A DNA stretch of 64,000 nucleotides, from the NCBI GenBank assembly GCA_963666765.1, contig OY762933.1:1116001-1180000 (forward strand). The letters run 5' to 3'. The DNA comes from Foliamicus sp963666765 (GTDB lineage: Bacteria > Pseudomonadota > Gammaproteobacteria > Steroidobacterales > Foliamicaceae). Below are positions 33,174-41,506 of this stretch, one piece after another. Numbering within the stretch: the stretch's first letter is position 1; each line of letters starts with the position of its first letter. The notes beneath the pieces were generated by a model, which saw nothing but the letters and a program-made list of their open reading frames with translations, made no database searches and was not told the DNA's origin. The translations under genes were made by a program, and so were the position numbers.

Positions 33174-36100
33174 TCAGTCTTGGGCGGATTGCGCCCCTTG
33201 CACAGAAGATGCCCACTCCCACCATCGCCGCACACATTCGATGGCGACGCCCTCGGAAAGCTGGTTGGCAGCCGGAGAAGCCATACATCGAAGCCGCAAT
33301 TCACTTTCGGCGAGCACCGGTCGGTCGTCGAGGTATTCGTGTTCGATCAGGTAGTTCCGCAGCTGCTCAACGCTGGTGCTGCGAAATCCCTTTAGACGTT
33401 GGTCTTTGCGGCTTGCCAGCGCTCCAAGTAGCCGCTCCGCGTCTCCGTCAAGTTCCCTTGCAATCTCAACTACATCATCACGGTAACGCCCGCTCAGAGC
33501 GCCGCTGCCTGTCAATGCGTCCCGATCCACCGGCCTGCCGCGCCCCTGCTTCCACAGCTCACAGAACACCTCCAGCAAGTCCAGCCGTACGCCGGCCTGC
33601 GTGGCGGTAATCGATCGGGTAGCCAGCCTTTCCGCAAGCGCCGTTCCTGCGACGGTTCTCCATTGACCAGCCCTCTCGATTCCGTTGTTCAGAAAATGAC
33701 GCAGCAAATCCAAGTCTTCCCACAGCACATAGAAGAAATGCTGCTCCGAAAGTCCCAGCGCCGGACGAAACGCTGGCACACGCAGCAACGCGCCGTAGGC
33801 TTCGACCGTCAATCCGTCAGGCGAGGGTACATTGGATGCAGGCGGAACGTGGAGCGCATCCGGGCCGCTGACGCTTTCCGCGCCGTTTCGGATCAGCCCG
33901 AGATCGATCGGCGTGGCAGGCTCGAGGCCATCCTGGCTGAGCGCCTGCCGAATACGCTCAACGTCGAGCGGATCACTGGTCAGATAGAAGATCTGGCGTC
34001 CCTTTTCATGCGCAACTCGCCCAAGACTGCGCGCGATGGCTTCAAATCGCTGTGGATCGCTCTGATCGAGCGCCTCGTCAAGGAACAGCGGCAGCACCTT
34101 GCCTTGCTCGACCTCCTCTGCGAATGCGATGCGCGTCGCCAGCAACAACTGCGCCCGCGTGCCGTCAGAAAGTTCATCGAGCTCGCGTCTTTGTCCACCA
34201 CGCGATTCCACGGCGAACAACCGCGGAGTTCCATTTCCCTTCTCCAGCCGCAATTCGTAGTTGTGGAAAGTGAAGCCGTGGAAATGATCCCGCGCCCGCT
34301 CGAAGACGCGGGGCATCCCGCTCTGTTCGTATTCCTGTTCGACTTCTTCGATCAGAAACTCCCCGGCCTTAGCGAACAGAGCCGCGTCGCGAGTATCCCG
34401 CAGGCGGGCGCGGGTTTCTTCGCGAACAGCGATTAGGTTCTGCATAGCGGCGCTGCCTCTAGCCTGCTTCACCTCGGCCTCGACCTCCGCAATTTCCGTG
34501 TGCAGCTGGTTTGCTTTCGACTTGGCGTTCGACAACTCATTTCTGAGCCGTTCGAGCGACTGGCTATCCTGTTCGGATAGCCCGGACTCACCCCTATTAT
34601 CGAGTGCATCACGGTCGGCCTCGATCTGGTTGTCAAGCTTTTCCTTTCCTCGTGTCAATTTGCTGTACTGAGGCAACTTTTCCAGCAGTGACGCAAGACC
34701 CCCCGCATCGCCGACGTCGAGCCCCGCTGCCGAATAGATGCTGCCGATCGAAGCGTGAATTGAGTCGCGGTCGTCGGTGTTCTCTTCAAGTTGCCGATTG
34801 GCATTGCGCTCGCGGTCAAGCGCGGATTCGAGCTGCGAGTTTCGATCCGCAAGACTGCGCACGCGGGCCTTGGCCGCTGCGGCACCGGCGGCCCGTGATT
34901 CGCCGTAACGCTCAATAATACCGGCTAATTGCGCCAAGAGCGCGCTGTGGCGCCTTTCCTGATGCTGCACTTCGCCTTTCATGGCTTCGTACTCGACGCG
35001 TGCCAGCCTGAGTTGGTCAAGCGCCCACGCATAATCGACCAGCTCTGCGTCGGGGGGAAGCGATTCGAGGCGGAGCGCAGCTTTCAGATCCTGTCTGCGG
35101 TTTTCCAGATCGGTCTCCTGCTCGGCCAAGCCTTCGAGTTGTTGCTCCAGCCGCTTCCTCTCGACACCGCGGTCGCGAGACCGCTCAAGGGCCGATGTCT
35201 TACTTTCCAGGCGGCGCAAGACTGATTCCACGGAGGACGCATCCCATTGGACGAGCACTTCAAGACCCAACTCCCCGTACCTATTCTGCTCTTCCTTTCT
35301 CCGGCGGTCATAGCCGCGTTTGCCGTCGGAAAACAATGCGGCCAGACCGATACCGGGCCCCACGGCTGCAACGAGAGCCAGTAGCGGATCCAAAAGGTAG
35401 GCCAGCGCAGCGCCCGCCAGGAATATAGCGAATGCCAACAAGAGCCAGGGCCAACGGCTCCGAAGCCTGATAGCTGGAGGCTCGGTTTGAGGCACGCGCA
35501 GCCAGGAACGCAGGGCGGCGGCGGCGCTCCGGATCGTCTCTATATCATGTTCGCCACTCTTGGACGGATCAGCGCTCTTGAGCACTCCCAATTGCTCCCT
35601 GATTGCGCGAACCTGGGCCTTGTGCGCATGGCTGGCGCGAAGGAACTCGAAGAGCTTACGGCGATCGGGCAAATTCAGTTGCGCGTGATCGACATCTTCG
35701 CCACCGATTTCCGCCAATGACGCGGCAAGCCTTTTTCGGGCTTTCTCGCGCTCGATTTTCGCTGCCTCCAGCGCCTGCTCAATTCCTGCCAATTCGTCCG
35801 CGTTGTCGCGCCACGTCGCGAGGTTCGCCTTCTCCAATGGTTCGGCCAGCCCGGATTTCTTCCGTTCGTCGCGCGCCTCAAGCAAGTCTCTTTTGAGCTC
35901 GTCGGCGCGCTCATCAAGCTTGGCCAACTGCTCCTCATGCTTACGGACATCCTCGCGCTCCTGACCCGTCAGCCTAGCGAGCGCGCCAGGCAGCGCCGCA
36001 AGTTGTTCCTCAATCTCGGAGAGTTCCTGCCGGCGGTCCGCAAGGCCCATTGCACGTTCGACGTGAGCGATACGGCTGGCCGCCGCATTCGCCTCCTCCA

Positions 36101-36668
36101 GATCGGATTTAAGCTGATCAAGCCGATCAACACGGCGCTGGAGGTCGTGTTGTTTGCCTTCCGCTTTCTGAGCATTATCCCGTGCATCGTTGAAGCTTCT
36201 GCGTCCCTGACGCTTTGTGTGCCGTGATACAGGGGAGAACAATCCTGATCGGATGTCATGCAGATCGAACCCGCCCGCCATCTGGCGGCGGATTTCCGAG
36301 GCGATGTCCTGGGTCCCCTCTAATGATGGATCGACCAGATCGCGGAGATTGAGAAAGAAGCAGTGGTATTTGTGCGACGGGGGAAGATTCGGAGAAGCAT
36401 TGCCCTCACCGCCGCGGAGCCAGTAGACGCTGGGTCCTTCACGCTCTCCCCGCCACGTATCTCCTCCCCATTCGAATACACCGCTTACGGAAGTCTTGTG
36501 CGACGATCCACGATCACTCCAATACAACCCTTCCACCGCGCGGCAAATGCTCGACTTGCCAATGCCGTTCGGCCCGAAAATGACGTGGATTCCCGGTCCG
36601 GCCGCCTCGATTTCAAACCGCTTGCTAACTCCGGGCAGGCGGTTGATCGTAAGCCGCGTGAGCATCAC
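33174..36668 (-). CDS. SbcC/YhaN-like SMC-type ATPase with transmembrane hairpin and extra C-terminal domain
   Basis: This is a 1164-residue protein. The Walker A GPNGIGKSS is at 32-40 and the ABC signature ELSDGTRAQLLL is at 832-843. Walker B LPLFLDEALDQSD is at 859-871, with the catalytic Glu present. Long coiled coils lie at ~160-390 and ~460-760. Two hydrophobic segments at ~406-446 sit where a zinc hook or hinge would be, so the coiled-coil tip may insert in membrane, as in YhaN proteins. Residues ~905-1164 form a helical region I do not recognise and that standard SbcC lacks. It overlaps the phosphoesterase gene by 4 nt; together they should form an SbcCD-like DNA end-processing complex. 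Base composition is visibly less GC-rich than in the flanks. Confidence 0.85.
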   Translation of the reverse strand: MMLTRLTINRLPGVSKRFEIEAAGPGIHVIFGPNGIGKSSICRAVEGLYWSDRGSSHKTSVSGVFEWGGDTWRGEREGPSVYWLRGGEGNASPNLPPSHKYHCFFLNLRDLVDPSLEGTQDIASEIRRQMAGGFDLHDIRSGLFSPVSRHTKRQGRRSFNDARDNAQKAEGKQHDLQRRVDRLDQLKSDLEEANAAASRIAHVERAMGLADRRQELSEIEEQLAALPGALARLTGQEREDVRKHEEQLAKLDERADELKRDLLEARDERKKSGLAEPLEKANLATWRDNADELAGIEQALEAAKIEREKARKRLAASLAEIGGEDVDHAQLNLPDRRKLFEFLRASHAHKAQVRAIREQLGVLKSADPSKSGEHDIETIRSAAAALRSWLRVPQTEPPAIRLRSRWPWLLLAFAIFLAGAALAYLLDPLLALVAAVGPGIGLAALFSDGKRGYDRRRKEEQNRYGELGLEVLVQWDASSVESVLRRLESKTSALERSRDRGVERKRLEQQLEGLAEQETDLENRRQDLKAALRLESLPPDAELVDYAWALDQLRLARVEYEAMKGEVQHQERRHSALLAQLAGIIERYGESRAAGAAAAKARVRSLADRNSQLESALDRERNANRQLEENTDDRDSIHASIGSIYSAAGLDVGDAGGLASLLEKLPQYSKLTRGKEKLDNQIEADRDALDNRGESGLSEQDSQSLERLRNELSNAKSKANQLHTEIAEVEAEVKQARGSAAMQNLIAVREETRARLRDTRDAALFAKAGEFLIEEVEQEYEQSGMPRVFERARDHFHGFTFHNYELRLEKGNGTPRLFAVESRGGQRRELDELSDGTRAQLLLATRIAFAEEVEQGKVLPLFLDEALDQSDPQRFEAIARSLGRVAHEKGRQIFYLTSDPLDVERIRQALSQDGLEPATPIDLGLIRNGAESVSGPDALHVPPASNVPSPDGLTVEAYGALLRVPAFRPALGLSEQHFFYVLWEDLDLLRHFLNNGIERAGQWRTVAGTALAERLATRSITATQAGVRLDLLEVFCELWKQGRGRPVDRDALTGSGALSGRYRDDVVEIARELDGDAERLLGALASRKDQRLKGFRSTSVEQLRNYLIEHEYLDDRPVLAESELRLRCMASPAANQLSEGVAIECVRRWWEWASSVQGAQSAQD

Positions 36669-38008
36669 GACGGCTCACGCGCCGGCAGGCTGGCCATCAT
36701 CGCGCTCAAGGCGGCCTTTCCGGAGCGCACGAGAACCTCCCGCAATGCCTCTTCCGACAGGGGATCGGTGGCGTTGCGGTGTTCGTTCACCGGGTTGAAG
36801 ATTTCTTCACGGGCGATTACGCCCAAACGCTCCCGCGCACGGTCAAGTAACGCCCTGGATTGCTCGCTGTTCTCCTTCAGCAGCAGCAGGCGCTGCGCAA
36901 GAAGCGCGGCCGGATCGCCGCCGGATGCGATTTCTTCCAGGTCCAGATGCAAATCCATCGCGTCGAGGATTCTGTTGAAGAAGATGGCCGTCCCGTCCAC
37001 CACCCGAAACCTGGAGCGCCATTCACCGCTTTCGATCCACTGGCGGACGTCCTCGTAGGCACTGGTGGAGCCGGTAAGCTGGACGCGAAGCCCAAGGGCT
37101 CGCGGCATCGAGCCGTCTGATTCCAGCGCCCGTGCGTATTTCTGCGCCTCATCCCACAACCGGTCGCGCACATCCTCGACATGGCCGATTCCTTCCACCG
37201 AAACCTCCACCGGCTCCCACCGCACAGGTGCCAGCGGAACGTGTTCCGCCTTGATCCTGCCTGCCGCCGTTACCTCCACCAGCCATGGGCCATGTGGTCC
37301 CGTTTCTGAAGAATCCAGCGCGGCCAGCGAACCGAGATAGCCGGAAGGCTGCGCGCGCGCCGCACCCGGCTGTCCATTGAAGGACGGCTTGTGAATGTGA
37401 CCCAGGAGCCACGCATCGTAGCCAGTGTCGTCCAGCTCCGTCTGGCGGACGGGCGCATATCCGCCGCCGGATGCTCCGAGGTCGCAGTGCAGAAGACCGA
37501 TCCTCGGTACTGACGTTGCCGCTGACGGAAGCGGCTCGGCGAGCAACTGCGCTACGGGACTCTGGCGGACGTATTTTTCGCCGAAAGACCAGCCGACGAT
37601 CTGAGCAACCGGCATTCCGTCCTTTGAAAGCGTGGTCGCTTCCCAGCGACCCTCCGCGCCCAAGAGCTTGAAACCGTCGATCAGCCTTGCAAGTCGGGGA
37701 AGCGCCTCCACGTCGTGGTTCCCGGCAACGGCGATGACCTCGATTCCAGCGTCCAGCAACCTCCGAACGCTCTCCTCCAGCGGGGCCATGGCTTCGAACC
37801 TGGCATTGGTGCTTTCAACGACATCACCCGCAAACAGAACCGCTATAACCTGCTTCTCAATCGCCAGATCGACCGCGGAACGCAAGGCGGCAGCAGGCGT
37901 CAGTTCCCGCAGGTCGATTCCTGCGGCGGAAATCCCGTCGGGAATGCCCGAACATGCTGTGCCGAGGTGCACGTCGCCTATCGCAAGAATCAGCGTCTTT
38001 TCGCTCAT
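36665..38008 (-). CDS. SbcD/YhaO-like metallophosphoesterase
   Basis: This is a 447-residue calcineurin-type phosphoesterase. The motifs in order are GDVHLG (residues 11-16), FAGDVVE (~60), AVAGNHDVEAL (~95), GLLHCDLG and LLGHIHKPS, which together make the two-metal site of Mre11/SbcD nucleases. The C-terminal part (~260-447) is probably the ATPase-binding and capping region. It is the first gene of the operon phosphoesterase-ATPase-hicA-hicB. AAAGGGA just before the ATG is a good ribosome site. Confidence 0.87.
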   Translation of the reverse strand: MSEKTLILAIGDVHLGTACSGIPDGISAAGIDLRELTPAAALRSAVDLAIEKQVIAVLFAGDVVESTNARFEAMAPLEESVRRLLDAGIEVIAVAGNHDVEALPRLARLIDGFKLLGAEGRWEATTLSKDGMPVAQIVGWSFGEKYVRQSPVAQLLAEPLPSAATSVPRIGLLHCDLGASGGGYAPVRQTELDDTGYDAWLLGHIHKPSFNGQPGAARAQPSGYLGSLAALDSSETGPHGPWLVEVTAAGRIKAEHVPLAPVRWEPVEVSVEGIGHVEDVRDRLWDEAQKYARALESDGSMPRALGLRVQLTGSTSAYEDVRQWIESGEWRSRFRVVDGTAIFFNRILDAMDLHLDLEEIASGGDPAALLAQRLLLLKENSEQSRALLDRARERLGVIAREEIFNPVNEHRNATDPLSEEALREVLVRSGKAALSAMMASLPAREPS

Positions 38009-38111
38009 AGGTCCCTTTCTGATCGAGTGCTGCGCATAATATCTCTGTGTGTCCGGAAAAAATCCAAAGCGAGCGGCAAAAAAGATATGCTCACGCTATT
38101 GTGATTTTGAG

Positions 38112-38150
38112 CGTTTACGCCTTCGTGGAGGGCGGGGACGTCCTTGTTCC
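38112..38150. repeat. Dispersed palindromic repeat, copy 4, inside the rluB 3' end
   Basis: ACGCCTTCGTGGAGGGCGGGGACGTCC is a slightly diverged copy of the unit at 8.1 and 28.2 kb. It encodes the last residues of RluB (GTRTSPPSTKA) on the minus strand. Confidence 0.55.
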
Positions 38151-38855
38151 TATAAGCTTTTTCGGGTCGATTTCGCGCCACTGGCCGCGGGGCAGGTCGC
38201 GCGGCAGCCGCACCGGACCGTAGCGTGTCCGGATCAGGCGGCTTACCGCATGGCCCTGCGAGCTCCAGAGGCGGCGCACCACGCGGTGGCGGCCCTCGCT
38301 CAGCGTTACCCGGTACCAGCGATTGACCCCGCTGCCTCCCTGTTCGACCAGCGAATCGAACCGCGCCGGGCCATCCTCGAGCACTACGCCCCGGGTGAGG
38401 CGGTTCAGGACCCTCGGGCCGGGGCGCCCCAGGACCCGAACGAGATATTCCCGCTCCACTCCGAAGGACGGATGCATCAGCCGGTGGGCCAGTTCGCCGT
38501 CGGTGGTCAGCAGCAACAGCCCGCTGGAGTTCAGGTCGAGGCGGCCGACGGCCACCCAGCGCTGCCCCTTCAGGCGCGGCAGCGCGGAAAACACCGTCGG
38601 GTTGCGCGCGCGGCGGTCGCGCGTAACCAGCTCGCCGTCCGGCTTGTTGTATGCGATTACCCGGGTTGCCCCGGATTCGCCTCGCTGCAACTGCAACGGC
38701 CGCCCGTCCAGGCGAAACTGCTCGCGACCGCCAACCTTGAGCCCCGGCTCCGCCCGCCGTCCGTTGACGCTCAGCCGGCCCGCCGCGATCCAGGCCTCAA
38801 CTTCGCGGCGCGAGGCGACCCCGGCCGAAGCCAGGTACTTCTGGACCCGGATCAA
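38115..38855 (-). CDS. rluB: 23S rRNA pseudouridine synthase, RluB type
   Basis: This is a 246-residue enzyme with an N-terminal S4 RNA-binding domain (RVQKYLASAGVASRREVEAWI) and an RsuA-family catalytic domain. The catalytic aspartate is in VGRLDLNSSGLLLLT, with YNKPDGELVT before it and EGRHRVVRRLWSSQGHAVSRLIRTRYGPV after. RluB modifies 23S rRNA U2605. The last ~11 residues come from a dispersed repeat and are probably not functional. Its start overlaps the scpB stop by 4 nt; scpA-scpB-rluB is a common bacterial order. Confidence 0.92.
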   Translation of the reverse strand: MIRVQKYLASAGVASRREVEAWIAAGRLSVNGRRAEPGLKVGGREQFRLDGRPLQLQRGESGATRVIAYNKPDGELVTRDRRARNPTVFSALPRLKGQRWVAVGRLDLNSSGLLLLTTDGELAHRLMHPSFGVEREYLVRVLGRPGPRVLNRLTRGVVLEDGPARFDSLVEQGGSGVNRWYRVTLSEGRHRVVRRLWSSQGHAVSRLIRTRYGPVRLPRDLPRGQWREIDPKKLIGTRTSPPSTKA

Positions 38856-39505
38856 TCGGGGTCGGAAGGTGTTTCGCCGGGGTCCCCCCCGTCGTCGAAG
38901 AGATCCGAGCCCTGCTCTTCGGCGCCTTCCGCGGCGTCGGCCCTTGCACGACCAGGAGGGCCGGCGGCAGGAGCGTCGTCCGGCGAGGCAAATTCGCCGG
39001 CCGATGGCAAGTCATCGAGGCGTTTGAGTCCAAAATAATTCATGAATTCCCTGGTGGTGCCATACAGGGCCGGGCGGCCCGGCGTCTCCCTGTGACCGAC
39101 CACCTCGATCCAGTCGCGCTCCATGAGCGTGCGCATGATGTGGCCGCTCAGGCGCACGCCGCGCAGCTCCTCGATTTCGGCCCGGGTGATGGGCTGCCGG
39201 TAGGCGATCGCCGCCAGGCTCTCAAGCAGCGCCCGCGAAAATCTCGGAGGGCGGAATCGTTCCAGTTTTGCCAGCCGCTCCGCGGCCGAACTCCCGGTCT
39301 GCACCCGCCAGCCCCCGGCCACTTCCCGGATTTCGATTTCCCGCTCCACGTAGTCCTGCTCCAGGTCGCCCAGGGCCTTCAGCACATCGTCTTCGCTTAT
39401 GTCTTCCAATGGATCGAAAAGGCTCAACAACTGCGTCATGCTGAGGGGCCGTCCCGCCCCCAGCAACGCCGCCTCCACCAGGTTCCGCGTATCCGGGGCG
39501 TTCAC
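38852..39505 (-). CDS. scpB: Segregation and condensation protein B
   Basis: This is a 217-residue kleisin-partner of the SMC complex with two winged-helix domains: NLVEAALLGAGRPLSMTQLLSLF, then ESLAAIAYRQPITRAEIEELRGVRLSGHIMRTLMERDWIEVVGHRETPGRPALYGTT and the final MNYFGLKRLDDLP. The acidic, Gly/Pro-rich tail after residue 170 is likely unstructured. Overlaps of 4 nt with scpA before and rluB after show tight coupling. It acts in chromosome organisation. Confidence 0.94.
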   Translation of the reverse strand: MNAPDTRNLVEAALLGAGRPLSMTQLLSLFDPLEDISEDDVLKALGDLEQDYVEREIEIREVAGGWRVQTGSSAAERLAKLERFRPPRFSRALLESLAAIAYRQPITRAEIEELRGVRLSGHIMRTLMERDWIEVVGHRETPGRPALYGTTREFMNYFGLKRLDDLPSAGEFASPDDAPAAGPPGRARADAAEGAEEQGSDLFDDGGDPGETPSDPD

Positions 39506-40332
39506 TTGGCGGCTTCCCTGCCTTGCCCGGGAGCGCTGACGTAGATCGGCGCGAACGGTTCGTTCTGGACGGCTTGCACGCCATTGTCCCGAACCAGTTC
39601 GAGGAGAGCCGAAAAGGTAACGGCCGCGCCCATGCGCCCCTCGGACGGATCGAACAAATCAGTGAAGTCCGCAAACTCCCTGCCCGAGACCTGCTTGAGA
39701 ATGTCCGACATGCGTTCGCGCACGGACAGCTGTTCAGTCTGCACTGCCCAGCCTCCGGTGAAGCGCACCCGCTCGATCACTCGCGCGTAGGCCAGCGCCA
39801 GCTCGTTCAGTGTCGCCTGGGGAAGTTCGCGCGGCCGCTGATCCTCAAGCGCGTCCACCTTTGTCTGAAAGGCGTCGCGCTCCTGGCGGGGCAGCTCTTC
39901 CAGCCTGGCGGCCAGCTGCTTCAGGCGCTCGTATTCCAGCAGGCGCTGGAACAGCCTGGCGCGCGGGTCCTCGTCGTCCTCTTCTTCCAGCGGCAGTTGC
40001 GGCACCAGCATGCGGGACTTGATCTCCGCCAGGGTTGCGGCCATGACGAGGTATTCGCCGGCCAGTTCCAGCTCCATCTCCTGCATCAGCTCGATGTACT
40101 GAGCGTATTGCTCGCAGATGTCGGTGATCGGCACGTCCATGATGTCGAGGTCGTGGCGGCGGATCAGGTAGAGCAGCAGGTCCAGCGGCCCCTCGAAAGA
40201 CTGCAGGAAAACGCGCAGCGCTTCCGGCGGGATGAAGAGGTCGGCGGGCGCCTCCACATATGGCTCGCCTGAAACGACCGCCAGACTGGCCGCCGCCGCG
40301 GGCTCCTCAAACAGTTGGTGCTTGTCGGTCAT
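39502..40332 (-). CDS. scpA: Segregation and condensation protein A (kleisin)
   Basis: This is a 276-residue kleisin. The N-terminal SMC-binding part contains FEGPLDLLLYLIRRHDLDIMDVPITDICEQYAQYI and ELAGEYLVMAATLAEIKSRMLVP. A charged middle helix (EEEDDEDPRARL, LLEYERLKQLA) and a C-terminal winged helix (MGAAVTFSALLELVRDNGVQAVQNEPFAPI) follow. It bridges SMC heads together with ScpB. This symbol is shared by convention with a methylmalonyl-CoA mutase name; here it means the condensin subunit. Confidence 0.94.
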   Translation of the reverse strand: MTDKHQLFEEPAAAASLAVVSGEPYVEAPADLFIPPEALRVFLQSFEGPLDLLLYLIRRHDLDIMDVPITDICEQYAQYIELMQEMELELAGEYLVMAATLAEIKSRMLVPQLPLEEEDDEDPRARLFQRLLEYERLKQLAARLEELPRQERDAFQTKVDALEDQRPRELPQATLNELALAYARVIERVRFTGGWAVQTEQLSVRERMSDILKQVSGREFADFTDLFDPSEGRMGAAVTFSALLELVRDNGVQAVQNEPFAPIYVSAPGQGREAAK

Positions 40333-40338
40333 TGTCGA

Positions 40339-41400
40339 TCAGTCGGACTCTACTACTATTTTAGGGAATACTGTCGCCGCACCCCGCGCCCTGCCCGCCA
40401 GGCGCGCGGCCGCGGCCCTGGAAAGCGCCCGGTAGTCGCCGCCTGTATCCGGTTCCGACGGCGCCACCAATCGCCCGTCGTCGGTGGCCGCCCGGACCTC
40501 CGCCGACAACGGCAGTTGCGCCAGCAGCGGCAGGTCGAATTCACCGGCAAGCCTCTCGCCCCCACCTTCGCCGAACAGCGCTTCGGTATGGCCGCAATGC
40601 GGACAGACATAGGCGCTCATGTTCTCCACCACGCCCAGCACCGGCACGTTGACCTTGCCGAACATGGCGATGCCCTTGCGGGCGTCGGCCACCGACAGTT
40701 CCTGCGGCGTGGTCACCACGACCGCGCCGGCCAGCGGGACCCGCTGGGAAAGCGTCAACTGGATGTCGCCGGTGCCCGGCGGCATGTCCACGACAAGGTA
40801 GTCGAGATCCTTCCAGCGGGTCTGGCCCAGCAACTGCATGAGTGCCTGCGTCACCATGGGCCCGCGCCAGACCACCGGGCTGCGCGTATCGACCAGGAAA
40901 CCGATGGAACTCGCCTGCAGACCGTGCGCCCGCAAGGGCTCGAAGCTCTTGCCATCGGCGCTGCGCGGCCGTTCGCCCTCCAGGCCCAGCATCCGCGGCA
41001 CGCTGGGACCGTAAATATCGGCATCCAGTATTCCGGTGGCGGCGCCGTCCATCGCCAGCCCGACGGCCAGGTTGGCCGCAACGGTGGACTTGCCGACGCC
41101 GCCCTTGGCGGACGCCACCGCGATAATGTTCCTGACCTGCTCGAGCCTTTGCACCTGCGGCGGAACCGCGTGCGCCGCAATCTCCGTGCGAACCACCACT
41201 TCTTCCGTGGAAGTGGCTTCACGGACCCGCGCACTCAACGCATCCGCAAACCCGCCGCAGGGGAAACCCACGGTCAACTCGATGGCGCGGCCTCCCGTGC
41301 TCGCGCGAACGCGGCAGCCGGCCTCGCCCAGCGTCAGGCCGCCGAACGGAGCCTCCACTGCCAATACCGCCGTTTCCAGGTCCTTAGTGCGCTGTCTCAT
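40339..41400 (-). CDS. mrp: Mrp/ApbC family iron-sulfur cluster carrier ATPase
   Basis: This is a 353-residue P-loop protein with a deviant Walker A VASAKGGVGKST near residue 92. It also has DADIYGPSVPRMLG, VDMPPGTGDIQLTL, TTPQELSVADARKGI and the cluster-binding CPHC motif (YVCPHCG) near 266. It carries or transfers Fe-S clusters. The N-terminal ~85 residues resemble the MIP18-like region but are divergent, lacking a clear DPE motif. It is 6 nt upstream of scpA on the same strand and divergent from the transporter gene on the right. Confidence 0.92.
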   Translation of the reverse strand: MRQRTKDLETAVLAVEAPFGGLTLGEAGCRVRASTGGRAIELTVGFPCGGFADALSARVREATSTEEVVVRTEIAAHAVPPQVQRLEQVRNIIAVASAKGGVGKSTVAANLAVGLAMDGAATGILDADIYGPSVPRMLGLEGERPRSADGKSFEPLRAHGLQASSIGFLVDTRSPVVWRGPMVTQALMQLLGQTRWKDLDYLVVDMPPGTGDIQLTLSQRVPLAGAVVVTTPQELSVADARKGIAMFGKVNVPVLGVVENMSAYVCPHCGHTEALFGEGGGERLAGEFDLPLLAQLPLSAEVRAATDDGRLVAPSEPDTGGDYRALSRAAAARLAGRARGAATVFPKIVVESD

Positions 41401-41506
41401 AAGAATTGGGCTGATTGTAAGTGCCGCTGAAGAAGCAAGCGCCCTGATTGACCAGACACTTGCCGCTAGACTGCCGGTAGATTCCGATCATTTGTCCGGA
41501 AACGCA

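Noticed and set aside
38853..38895. Possible additional copy of the dispersed repeat at the scpB 3' end
   Set aside because: Only a short GC-rich resemblance exists (GAAGGTGTTTCGCC); no palindrome is formed, and the sequence fits the acidic ScpB tail.
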